Below are positions 7,670 to 15,247 of a stretch of 64,000 nt of DNA, piece by piece; the stretch's first letter is position 1; each line of letters begins with the position of its first letter. Position numbers and translations under genes: made by a program. The DNA lies in the NCBI RefSeq assembly GCF_033097365.1, contig NZ_AP028461.1, forward strand, positions 2,542,001-2,606,000. The letters run 5' to 3'. The notes beneath the pieces were generated by a model. That model saw nothing but the letters and a program-made list of their open reading frames with translations, searched no databases and was not told the origin of the DNA. Source of the stretch: Actinoplanes sichuanensis (GTDB taxonomy: Bacteria > Actinomycetota > Actinomycetes > Mycobacteriales > Micromonosporaceae).

Positions 7670-8723
7670 ACTGTTCGCGCTGGCCGCCGCGGTGGTCGCC
7701 GCCGTCCTGGCCGGTCCGCTCTGGCACCGCGGCCGGGGCGGCAGGCGCATCGCCGTCCGTGCCGCCGCCGTGACCGCCTGCCTGGTCACCGCCGCGGCGA
7801 CCGCCCTGATCTGGGTGAACCGGCAGGTCGACACCTACCCGACGTGGGCCAGTCTGCTGGGCTCCGAACCGGCCACGGCCCTGCCCGTCGGCACCGGCGG
7901 TGGCGCCGGGCGCGGCACCGTGACCACGGTGACGGTCACCGGCCCGGCCAGCGGACTGACCCTGCCGATGTACGTCTACCTGCCGCCCGGTTACGACCGG
8001 CAGAGCGCTACCCGCTATCCGGTCGTCGAGGCGCTGCACGGCTACCCCGGGTCACCCGTGCAGTGGTTCAACGGGCTGCACGCGGCCACGGTCCTGGACG
8101 CCGAGATCGACGCGGGGCGGATGGCGCCCACCGTGGTGCTGTTCCCCTACCAGACGCCGGACCCGACGCTCGACACCGAATGCACGAACCTGGCCGGTGG
8201 CCCGCAGACGGAGACGTTCCTGACCACCGACGTGCCGGCCGTGGCCAGAGCCCGGTTCCGGGTTCGCACCGACGCCGCCGGATGGGGGCTGATCGGCTAC
8301 TCGGCCGGTGGCTACTGCGCGGCCGACCTGCTGCTGCGCCACCCCGGCGAGTACGCGGCCGGGGCCGGCCTGTCCGGGTACGCCACGCCGGGCATCCGGG
8401 TCGGTCACGGCGCGGAGAACACCGAGTACGACGACCTGTGGCGGCTCGCGCATCTGCCGGTGCCGGCGGTGTCGCTCTACCTGGGCTGCGCGCGGACCGA
8501 CCGGATCCCGATGCGGGACACCGTCGCGCTGGCCGCCGCGGCCCGGCCGCCGCTGTCGGTCACCACCGCCTACCTGGGCGGCGGCGGGCACAACATGCGT
8601 ACGTGGCAGGCGCTGGCGGCGCCCGCCTTCGACTGGCTGTCGACGTCCCTGGGCCGGCCGATCCCGGCGGATCCGGAGCCGGCTGGACCGGCCGCCGTCA
8701 GGTCGCCGGCAGGCGGACGGTGA
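7644..8723 (+). CDS. membrane-anchored esterase of the alpha/beta hydrolase (esterase D/mycolyltransferase-like) family
   Basis: 359 residues from a GTG preceded by GGAGGAAG. Two N-terminal helices (about 8-25 and 33-52) anchor an extracytoplasmic hydrolase domain. The start of the fold is LPMYVYLPPGYD; the nucleophile motif is GYSAGGY (Ser near residue 215); the His is in YLGGGGHNMRTW near the C-terminus; an Asp is likely in GCARTD. This family includes esterase D, feruloyl esterases and antigen-85-like acyltransferases. Co-translation with the upstream membrane protein and the shared operator with the MprF-like gene suggest an envelope-modifying role. Its 3' end overlaps the convergent kinase gene by 26 bases. 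Confidence 0.83.
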   Translation: MSPDSLGSELFALAAAVVAAVLAGPLWHRGRGGRRIAVRAAAVTACLVTAAATALIWVNRQVDTYPTWASLLGSEPATALPVGTGGGAGRGTVTTVTVTGPASGLTLPMYVYLPPGYDRQSATRYPVVEALHGYPGSPVQWFNGLHAATVLDAEIDAGRMAPTVVLFPYQTPDPTLDTECTNLAGGPQTETFLTTDVPAVARARFRVRTDAAGWGLIGYSAGGYCAADLLLRHPGEYAAGAGLSGYATPGIRVGHGAENTEYDDLWRLAHLPVPAVSLYLGCARTDRIPMRDTVALAAAARPPLSVTTAYLGGGGHNMRTWQALAAPAFDWLSTSLGRPIPADPEPAGPAAVRSPAGGR

Positions 8724-10053
8724 CCACCGCACCGCCCAGCGGGGGCCCGTTGCGCAGTTCGGCGGTGCCGTCGTGGGCGGTCACGACGGCCCGGACGATC
8801 GACAGGCCGAGCCCGGCGCCGGTCGGTGCGGTGCGTGCCGGGTCGCCGCGGACGAACCGTTCGAACGCCCGGTCGAGCAGGTCCGGTGGGAAGCCGGACC
8901 CGTCGTCGGCCCATTCGATGCGCACGTCGGTGCCGTCGGTGCCGACCGTGACCCGGGCCGTGCGGGCCCCGGCGGCGGCACTGTTCGCGGCCAGGTTGGC
9001 CAGGACCTGCCGCATCCGGTCGGCGTCCGCGTCGGTGATCACCGGGTCGCCGTGGACCTCGATGGTGAGGTCGGTGACCGGGCCGAGCGCGCGGGCCTCG
9101 GCGTGGGCCAGGTCGGTCAGGTCGACCGGTGCCCGCAGCACCCCGAGGGCCCCGGCACGTTCCCGGGCCAGCAACAGCATGTCCTCGGCCAGCCGGCCCA
9201 GCCGGGCGGCCTGACGCTGGGCGGCCGACAGCGAACGGCGTACCTCCTCGGGGTCGTCGACGGCCTGCAGGGCCAGATCGATCTCGCCGCGCATGATCGC
9301 GATCGGGGTCCGCAGTTCGTGGCCGGCGTCGTCGACGAACGCCCGTTCGCGGGCGAACGCCACCGCCAGCCGGGCCAGCATGCCGTCCAGTGTCGCGGCC
9401 AGCCGGGCGATCTCGTCGTCACCGGCGACCGCGGGCAGGCGCCGGTCGCTGTCCAGCGTGGAGATCGCCGCGGCCTCCCGGGTCAGCCGGTCGACCGGCC
9501 GCAACGCGGCCCGTACCAGCAGCCAGCCGAGCACACACAGCGCCGCGATCAGCACCGGCGTGGCGACCGCCAGCACGATCAGCTGCCGGTCACCGGCACC
9601 CTCGACGGTGCTCAGCGGCTGCCCGACGGCCAGGATCTCGCCGTCGCGACCGACCGGGCGGGCGAGCAGCCGGACGCGTTCCGGTGTCTCGCCCGGCCGC
9701 ACCGTCAGGAGCAGCACAATGCGGACGGGCTCCGGGCCCACCGCGCGGACCTGGTCGGGCGGTAGCAGGACCCGCCCGCCCAGCGCGGTCGCCGACGCGA
9801 CCGGTGTCCCGTCGGCGGCGTACAGCTGGGCCATCGGGTCGCCGCGCACCGCGCCCGGATCCCGCGCCAGGATGCCGGCGAGCAGGTCGTCGGCCCGGCC
9901 GGTGAGGTCCGCGTCGACCGCGGCGTCGAGCTGCCGGTCCAGTGCCACATACAGCAGGGACAGAGCCACCAGGAGTACGAGTGAGGTGCCGATCCCGAAC
10001 GTGAGGGCCAGACGGGTGCGCAGGGAGGAGGGAACGAGCCGTGCCACCGTCAC
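8698..10053 (-). CDS. HAMP-domain sensor histidine kinase
   Basis: 451 residues. Helix 1 at ~15-37, an extracytoplasmic sensor of ~120 residues, helix 2 at ~160-180, then HAMP, the dimerisation H-box DAGHELRTPI (phospho-accepting His), N-box NLAANSAAAG, G1 DDGSGF and G2 GAGLGLSI. This is a complete class I kinase of the EnvZ/OmpR type. No response regulator lies next to it; the nearest OmpR-type regulator is 3.8 kb away at 13820 on the other strand, with insertion sequences in between. Its 3' end overlaps the esterase gene tail-to-tail, so antisense transcription is likely. Confidence 0.93.
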   Translation of the reverse strand: MTVARLVPSSLRTRLALTFGIGTSLVLLVALSLLYVALDRQLDAAVDADLTGRADDLLAGILARDPGAVRGDPMAQLYAADGTPVASATALGGRVLLPPDQVRAVGPEPVRIVLLLTVRPGETPERVRLLARPVGRDGEILAVGQPLSTVEGAGDRQLIVLAVATPVLIAALCVLGWLLVRAALRPVDRLTREAAAISTLDSDRRLPAVAGDDEIARLAATLDGMLARLAVAFARERAFVDDAGHELRTPIAIMRGEIDLALQAVDDPEEVRRSLSAAQRQAARLGRLAEDMLLLARERAGALGVLRAPVDLTDLAHAEARALGPVTDLTIEVHGDPVITDADADRMRQVLANLAANSAAAGARTARVTVGTDGTDVRIEWADDGSGFPPDLLDRAFERFVRGDPARTAPTGAGLGLSIVRAVVTAHDGTAELRNGPPLGGAVVTVRLPAT

Positions 10054-10075
10054 CTCCGTCGGTCAGATTATCCAG

Positions 10076-10519
10076 TCAGCGCCACACGGTGAAGCGGACG
10101 GTCTGAATCTCCGGCTCGATGTAGTCGACCTGGTACAGCACGCGGAACACGGTGCCGTCGGGCACGCCGGTGGCCAGCACCGTGCGGTGGCCGGGCGGGG
10201 TGGAGCAGGCCTGCACCGGCTCGGTGTAGGTCGGGTCGCCGCCGTCGGCGGGCAGCAACGCCAGCAGGAACGTCTGGCAGTGGTCGTCCGGGTGGCGGAT
10301 GTCGCGGATGTGCGAGACCGCGATGGTGGTGCACCCCGACTTCGGCACGGTCACCGGAGCGGAGGCGACGCGGCCACCGGCGTAGAAGCCGGTACCGGGT
10401 CGGGTCGGCGTGCATGCGCCGGCGGCGGCGGGGTGGGCGGCGGCAGCGGAGGTGGCGGGCGCGAGCACGGCCGTGCCGGCGACCGCGAGGGCGGTGACGG
10501 TACCTGCGAGTCTGTTCAT
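10076..10519 (-). CDS. small secreted protein with Sec signal peptide
   Basis: 147 residues. Residues 1-27 form a signal peptide (MNRLAGTVTALAVAGTAVLA then SAAAA). The mature part has four cysteines (ACTPTR, SGCTT, DHCQ, QACSTPP), presumably two disulphides, and looks all-beta (VFRVLYQVDYIEPEIQTVRF). Family not recognised. It is 22 bases upstream of the kinase gene on the same strand, so it may be co-transcribed and could be a ligand or sensor partner. The region upstream of its start ends in the left edge of the IS200/IS605-type element. Confidence 0.75.
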   Translation of the reverse strand: MNRLAGTVTALAVAGTAVLAPATSAAAAHPAAAGACTPTRPGTGFYAGGRVASAPVTVPKSGCTTIAVSHIRDIRHPDDHCQTFLLALLPADGGDPTYTEPVQACSTPPGHRTVLATGVPDGTVFRVLYQVDYIEPEIQTVRFTVWR

Positions 10520-10622
10520 GCCGACGACGGTCCTCCGGGCACCACAGCCACCCCGATGACCTTGTGTGATTGGCACACTCCGGGGAGTGGTCGGTCTTTC
10601 ATCGAGAAGCCTCCGTGGAACC

Positions 10623-10643
10623 CCCCCGGCTTTAGCCGTGGGG
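10623..10643 (+). repeat. left-end subterminal hairpin of the IS200/IS605 element
   Basis: CCCC-CGGC-TTTA-GCCG-T-GGGG: an imperfect hairpin with a one-base bulge. It has the same shape as the right-end hairpin, with compensatory changes in the inner stem (GGC/GCC here, GGA/TCC there). It lies about 45 bases downstream of the tnpA stop. Confidence 0.7.
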
Positions 10644-10883
10644 AGGAACCGGATTTCCTGCGGAGCGGGTCAGGGAGGGCGTGTGGTCAGACGTTGCGCT
10701 GGTTCTCAACACATTTCTTCGCGATCTCCAGGGTTGTGCCGCCGCCGGTGGCGACGTGGTAGCTGTTGGTCGACAGGGTCGGAATGCGGGTGCGGAGCTC
10801 GGGGAACTCCTGCCGGATGAGCCGCGAGGATCGGCTCTTGATCTGCTTGACCAGGCGGTGGATGCCGTATTGGGGGCCGCTAG

Positions 10884-11918
10884 ACGAGTAAGTCCTTAAC
10901 CCAGGTCAGTGGTCGTAGGCGATCAATGACCTGGTCACGGGCTGTCCGGTGGTGCGGTTGTGCCAGATCGCGGCGGTCATGGCGAGGAGGCGTTGCGCGA
11001 TGCGGGCGCCGACGCCCTCGATGCTGCGGCCGCCGTGCAGTTCCAGGTCGAGCTGGCCTTTCAGGGTGTCGTTGACCGACTCGATCAGTTGGCGTACGGG
11101 TTTGAGCAGGTGTTCGCCGGGTCGTGGGGTCCGGTTGCGGTAGGACGGCCGCAGGAGTCGGGCTCCGCGTTCGGCGAGCCGGCGGTCGAGTTCGGCGGAG
11201 ACGTATCCCTTGTCCGCGATGATCAGCTGGCCCGGCCGGGCGGCGAGCAGGCTCGGATCCTCTTCCAGAACCGCAGCCAGGACTTGCCGTTCGTCGGCCT
11301 TGGCATCGGCCAGGGACCAGGCGACTGGTAGGCCCGACGGTGTGCAGATCAGATGCAGTCGCAGGCCCCAGAAGAACCGTGAGTGTGACGAGCAGTAGCC
11401 GTAGACCGCCCAGCCGGCCAGGTCGGACCGCTTCACCGTCGGCCGGGAACGGCCGCACTCGACCGGGGTCGAATCGGTGACCCAGACGTCGTCGAACCAC
11501 AGATCGGTGTCCGCAGCGACCAGCCTGATCACCTTCTTCGACAGCGGCACCGCGGCCCGCAGCCGCTTGTTGTAGCCGGACTGACCGGGCAGATACGGGA
11601 ACGCGCCGGGCAGGTGCCGGGGAAGGAACCGCAGCCAGCGGGCCTCGGATCGGATCCCGAGCAGGGCTTGGGCGACGGCCATGGTGATCAGTTCGGCGTC
11701 GGACAGCTTCGGTGGCCGGCCGGTCCGGCGGGGCTTGCCGAGCCAGTCGTCGATCTTCACGTAGAGTGCGGTGAGAAGGGTGTGGATGTCTGTCGTCACA
11801 AACAGATCATCGACACCTTTCACCTTTACTCCGGCCAACCACACAGATGTACGGGCCAACTGTCCGGTAGTCGCCCGTACACCGTCACGTTCCTAGCCGG
11901 GAGTTAGGACTTACTCGT
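10884..11918 (-). mobile_element. IS982-type insertion sequence, complete, flanked by CTAG
   Basis: A 1035-base element with inverted ends ACGAGTAAGTCCT at both sides (left read forward from 10884, right as reverse complement ending at 11918), one transposase gene, and CTAG directly outside each end (10880-10883 and 11919-11922), consistent with a 4-base target duplication. It inserted into tnpA of the IS200/IS605-type element. Confidence 0.8.
10906..11799 (-). CDS. IS982-family DDE transposase
   Basis: 297 residues from a GTG at 11799 (VTTDIHTLLTALYVKIDD); actinobacterial relatives begin at this point, although an in-frame ATG at 11859 would add 20 residues. The DDE catalytic residues are visible: Asp in WVTDSTPVECG, Asp in LIIADKGYVS, and Glu in LIESVNDTLKGQLDLE. 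It ends in the conserved AIWHNRTTGQPVTRSLIAYDH region. There is no frameshift, so the element should be transposition-competent. Confidence 0.87.
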   Translation of the reverse strand: MTTDIHTLLTALYVKIDDWLGKPRRTGRPPKLSDAELITMAVAQALLGIRSEARWLRFLPRHLPGAFPYLPGQSGYNKRLRAAVPLSKKVIRLVAADTDLWFDDVWVTDSTPVECGRSRPTVKRSDLAGWAVYGYCSSHSRFFWGLRLHLICTPSGLPVAWSLADAKADERQVLAAVLEEDPSLLAARPGQLIIADKGYVSAELDRRLAERGARLLRPSYRNRTPRPGEHLLKPVRQLIESVNDTLKGQLDLELHGGRSIEGVGARIAQRLLAMTAAIWHNRTTGQPVTRSLIAYDH

Positions 11919-12148
11919 CTAGGTGACCAGCAGTTGCATGTGGTCGGGCATGGTCTCCAGTTCGGTGACGGGTGCGTTCCGCTCGTCGCAGACCTCGCGG
12001 ATGATCTGTTTGAGCCGGGTGTCGACGTCTGCGGTGATGACCTTGCGTCGGTACTTCGGGCGCCAGACGACGTGATAGGTGCAGCGGTGTACGACGTTGT
12101 CGTTCGTTCTGGTCTCGTCCACCGCCGCAGCATGTGGCTTCGATTTGT

Positions 12149-13381
12149 ATGCTGTTCAATGTGGACGAGACGGTGCGTTACACCTACCGACTGCGGCCCG
12201 GCCGCATCGCGGAGGTCGCACTGCTGTCCGAGTGGAGCAGGTGCCGTTGGCTGTGGAACGAAGCCGTCCACCAGCAGAAGACCGGCCGTAACCCGACGTT
12301 CGGGAAGTTGTCGAAGCTGCTGACCGAGGCGCGTTCCCGCAACTGCTGGCTGCGCGATGGTTCGCAGGTCGCCCAGCAGCAGGCCCTGCGGACCTACGGT
12401 GCAGCCCTGAACGATTCGTTCAAGGTCAAGGGCCGAGGCCGGCCGAAGGTGAAGCGGCTCAAGGACGCCCTGCCGTCGCTGGAGTACACCCGTAACGGGT
12501 TCAGACTGGTCGACGGCCGTCTGCGGCTGCCCGGCAAGGTGTTCGTCCCGGTCGTCTGGTCCCGGGAACCGCCGTCCGGCCCGTCGTCTGTCCGGGTCTA
12601 CCGCGACAGTCTCGGCCACTGGTACGCGTCGTTCGTGGTCCGCCGTGAGATGGCCGAGACGTCGGACGCGGACCTGCCGGGCATCGGTGTCGACTGGGGC
12701 GTGAGGACCACCGCGACCACCACCGATCCGGCCTTCGACCTGCCGCATCTCGGCCACCGGCGCCGGTGCGCCGCCGAACTGGCCAAGGCCCAGCGCAAGA
12801 TGGCCCGCCGACGGCGGCCCAAGGAGCAGAAGGCGTCGAAGGGCTACCTGACCGCGAAGCGGCAGGCCGCCCGGATCGCGAAGAAGGCCGCCCGGCAGAA
12901 CGCCCACGACGCCCGCGCCTGGGCCAAGACCGTGGTCGAGCACCACGCGCTGATCGCCGTCGAGGACTTCAAACCGAAGTTCCTGGCCAAGACCGGCATG
13001 GCCCGCAAGGCCGCCGACAACGCGATCGGCGCGTGCAAACGAGAACTGATCGAGCGTGGTACGCGGGCGGGCCGGAAAGTGGTGCCGGTGCCGCCCGCCT
13101 ACACCACGATGACCTGCTCCGGGTGCGGCGAGAGAACCAATCTCCGCCTCGGACTGGGTGTACGGATTTTCGAGTGCACGGCCTGCGGCTACACCGCAGA
13201 CCGTGACCTCAACGCCGCGAGGACGATCCTCGCCACGGCTGAACGCGACCGTGCCAGTGCCGACGACGTAAGACATCAGATCGCCTCCTTCCGGGAGGAT
13301 TGGTCGAATGCGGTCCGAGCTGGAAATCCAGGGCCTCGCCCCGGAGGAAAATCCCCCGGATTCATCCGTGGGGATCGTTAA
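12149..13381 (+). CDS. tnpB: TnpB, RNA-guided nuclease of the IS200/IS605 element
   Basis: 410 residues from the ATG at 12149 (a GTG at 12134 is also in frame). The RuvC-type active site is intact: Asp in GIGVDWGVRTTAT, Glu in IAVEDFKPKFL, Asp in TADRDLNAARTIL, with a zinc ribbon between (CSGCGERT...CTACGY). TnpB proteins are omega-RNA-guided DNA nucleases, ancestors of Cas12. The C-terminal codons (SPGFIRGDR) lie within the right-end hairpin, as is usual where omega-RNA and tnpB 3' end overlap. With tnpA broken, TnpB is the only intact IS605-encoded protein. Confidence 0.88.
   Translation: MLFNVDETVRYTYRLRPGRIAEVALLSEWSRCRWLWNEAVHQQKTGRNPTFGKLSKLLTEARSRNCWLRDGSQVAQQQALRTYGAALNDSFKVKGRGRPKVKRLKDALPSLEYTRNGFRLVDGRLRLPGKVFVPVVWSREPPSGPSSVRVYRDSLGHWYASFVVRREMAETSDADLPGIGVDWGVRTTATTTDPAFDLPHLGHRRRCAAELAKAQRKMARRRRPKEQKASKGYLTAKRQAARIAKKAARQNAHDARAWAKTVVEHHALIAVEDFKPKFLAKTGMARKAADNAIGACKRELIERGTRAGRKVVPVPPAYTTMTCSGCGERTNLRLGLGVRIFECTACGYTADRDLNAARTILATAERDRASADDVRHQIASFREDWSNAVRAGNPGPRPGGKSPGFIRGDR
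13353..13373 (+). repeat. right-end hairpin of the IS200/IS605 element (probable omega-RNA 3' scaffold)
   Basis: CCCC-CGGA-TTCA-TCCG-T-GGGG, structurally identical to the left-end hairpin. It overlaps the last tnpB codons. By analogy with characterised TnpB systems, the RNA 3' scaffold would end near here and the guide would be read from the flanking host DNA (13385 onward). Confidence 0.65.
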
Positions 13382-13416
13382 GATGCTCTCATCATGGACG
13401 GGCCAGGATCGGCGAT

Positions 13417-13815
13417 ATGACGTCGACCCCTGCGCTGTGGACACGGCATCCCGGAGTACGTGCCGGGCGGCGGTCGCGTGCCACCGACCACGCGGCCAAC
13501 CTTCTGCTGGGTGTGATCATCGCCGGGGGAGTGGGGGTGCTGGTGTTTTTCCGGCACTCCGGTGCGGCGACGATGGCCGTACTGGCGCTGTCCGTGCTGG
13601 CCGTCCTCGAGTCGGCGATGGTGTTGACGGCCCTGCGCCGGGCCGACCGGATCGCCGCCGAGGTCGCGTTGCACCAGCTCGGCGCCGAACGCGGCGCCGC
13701 CGCACTGGCCCGGGACCTGCGCGACGAGCTGGCCCGGCTGCATCAGGAGGTGGCCCGGCTCGCCGCCCAGACCGCGATCGCCGCGCAGCCGCGCCCGCAC
13801 GACGTCATACGCTGA
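13417..13815 (+). CDS. small membrane protein with C-terminal coiled coil
   Basis: 132 residues. Two hydrophobic helices (residues ~28-46, LLLGVIIAGGVGVLVFF, and ~52-70, MAVLALSVLAVLESAMVL) are followed by a long charged helix (ELARLHQEVARLAAQ) likely to form a coiled coil in the cytosol. No family recognised. It ends 4 bases before the response-regulator start, so the two are probably co-transcribed. Its promoter region is directly next to the right end of the IS605-type element, which may have altered its expression. Confidence 0.75.
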   Translation: MTSTPALWTRHPGVRAGRRSRATDHAANLLLGVIIAGGVGVLVFFRHSGAATMAVLALSVLAVLESAMVLTALRRADRIAAEVALHQLGAERGAAALARDLRDELARLHQEVARLAAQTAIAAQPRPHDVIR

Positions 13816-13819
13816 ACCG

Positions 13820-14494
13820 ATGCGCATCCTGATCGCCGAGGACGACCCGGCGATGTCGGCCATGCTGGAGCGGGCGTTCCGGCGCGCCGGCTACGCCGTC
13901 GACACGGTCGGCACCGGCGACGACGCGGTGTGGGCGATCACCGAGACCGACTTCGACGCGGTCGTGCTCGACGTGATGATCCCGGCCCCGGACGGCATCG
14001 AGGTGTGCCGCCGGATCCGGGCCGCCGACCGGTGGGCGCCGGTGCTGATGCTCACCGCCCGCGACGGCACCGACGACAAGGTGCGCGGTCTGGACGCCGG
14101 GGCCGACGACTACCTGACCAAGCCGTTCGTGCTGGACGAGCTGATGGCGAGGGTGCGGGCACTGCTGCGCCGCGAGCCGGCCCAACGCCCGGCCACCCTG
14201 CGTGTCGGTGACCTGGAGCTGGATCCGGCCGCCCGGACGGTACGGCGTGGCGGCACCGCGATCCCGCTGTCGGCGAAGGAGTTCGCGCTGCTGCACGAAC
14301 TGATGCGCCGGGCCGGGGAGACCCTCAGCCGGACCCATCTGATCGAGCACGTGTGGGACTTCGCCTACGACGGCGGTTCGAACGTGGTGGACGTCTACGT
14401 CCGTTACCTGCGCGACAAGGTCGACCGGCCGTTCGGCCGCACCACCATCCAGACCATGCGCGGAGCGGGCTACCGCCTCGACCCGCAGGCGTGA
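13820..14494 (+). CDS. OmpR/PhoB-family response regulator
   Basis: 224 residues. The receiver domain begins MRILIAEDDPAMSAML with paired acidic residues, phospho-acceptor Asp in AVVLDVMIPAPDG, the switch Thr in LMLTARDG and Lys in LTKPF. The C-terminal winged helix (~128-222) contains LSAKEFALLHELMRRAGE and ends TMRGAGYRLDPQA. It is complete. No kinase is adjacent; the nearest is the orphan kinase at 8698-10053, separated by the nested insertion sequences. The TCTCAT half-repeat at 13387 is like those at 6680-6718, so this may be their binding protein. Confidence 0.93.
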   Translation: MRILIAEDDPAMSAMLERAFRRAGYAVDTVGTGDDAVWAITETDFDAVVLDVMIPAPDGIEVCRRIRAADRWAPVLMLTARDGTDDKVRGLDAGADDYLTKPFVLDELMARVRALLRREPAQRPATLRVGDLELDPAARTVRRGGTAIPLSAKEFALLHELMRRAGETLSRTHLIEHVWDFAYDGGSNVVDVYVRYLRDKVDRPFGRTTIQTMRGAGYRLDPQA

Positions 14495-14552
14495 ACCTCC
14501 GCGCCCCCGAATCCACTGTCCGCCGGTCGCGGTGGCGCCTACCGTTTGCGCC

Positions 14553-15179
14553 GTGACGAAGATGGAAGCCCCCTACGTGACGATCGCGATCTTTCCCGAG
14601 CCCGGCGACGATCACGTTTTCGAGACCGTCTGCGACCTGCTGCTCGAACGGGGCGCCCGGCCGGACGGGGAGAACCATTTCATCGAACGCCGTCGGCGGA
14701 TGTACGTCGACCGGTCGCCGCGCTTCGACCTCGCCGGTCCGGTCGAGATCGTCATGTCGGCCGGGGCCCTCGACGATCCCGACACCACTCGCCGGGAGAC
14801 CGCCGCCTTCGCCCGCTACCTCACCGGCCTGCTGGTGGCGGTCGTCGAACGGACCCGCCCGATGTACGGCGGCATCGGCATCGAAGCGTGCCTGCCCACG
14901 CCCTCGGAACTGCGCGAGGGTGTGAGCCCGCAGGGATTCGTCACGGATCCGTTCTTCGTCCGAGCGGATCTGCTGGGGTCTCCGGCTCTGAAGGAGACCC
15001 TGGCCGGGGAGTTCCGCCGGAGCATCGAGTGCCGGGCCGGGACCGTCTTCGCGTCGTGGTGGCCGTTCGTGGACGGTAAGGAGAGCACCCCTGGTGGGCT
15101 TTCGATCTGGCAGACGTGGGCCGGTGGTCGGCTTCTCGGACGTGTGGCGGCCCGGCACATCCGGAAATCCGGCCAGTGA
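14553..15179 (+). CDS. hypothetical protein
   Basis: 208 residues from GTG 14553 (ATG 14562 also possible). No signal peptide or membrane segment; mixed alpha/beta composition with strands such as PYVTIAIFP and GPVEIVMS. It resembles in general style the cytosolic immunity-type proteins of actinobacteria, with a conserved-looking ACLPTPSEL and SWWPFVDG, but I do not recognise a family. It is a single gene, about 60 bases downstream of the response regulator, without overlap. Confidence 0.7.
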   Translation: MTKMEAPYVTIAIFPEPGDDHVFETVCDLLLERGARPDGENHFIERRRRMYVDRSPRFDLAGPVEIVMSAGALDDPDTTRRETAAFARYLTGLLVAVVERTRPMYGGIGIEACLPTPSELREGVSPQGFVTDPFFVRADLLGSPALKETLAGEFRRSIECRAGTVFASWWPFVDGKESTPGGLSIWQTWAGGRLLGRVAARHIRKSGQ

Positions 15180-15247
15180 TGTATTGACATACAGCGATCT
15201 TTGCGTTGCGTTGGACGACGACATCCTTCACAGCCGCAGGAGGTTCC

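Larger units (their letters stand above)
10687..12122 (-). pseudogene. tnpA: tnpA, IS200-type Y1 transposase, split by an IS insertion
   Basis: The N-terminal half (12122 down to 11919) encodes TYHVVWRPKYRRKVIT, with the HUH metal-binding motif written HMQ in MPDHMQLLV. The C-terminal half (10883 to 10687) encodes GPQYGIHRLVKQIKSR and ends VENQRNV, the usual IS200 terminus. The 1035-base IS982-type element sits between them and puts a stop right at the junction. Even after removing the inner element and one CTAG copy, the halves are out of frame by one base, so TnpA is inactive. In canonical TnpA the second metal ligand is HVH; here HMQ replaces it, another sign of decay. Confidence 0.85.
10600..13385. 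mobile_element. IS200/IS605-type element with tnpA and tnpB, interrupted by a second IS
   Basis: Divergent tnpA (leftward, broken) and tnpB (rightward, intact) share a short start region at about 12120-12150. Each end has a subterminal hairpin in the same orientation (10623-10643 and 13353-13373), as expected for single-strand transposition by a Y1 transposase. The exact outer ends cannot be fixed by eye, because this group makes no target duplications; 10600 and 13385 are estimates. Without the inner element it would be about 1.75 kb. Confidence 0.75.
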
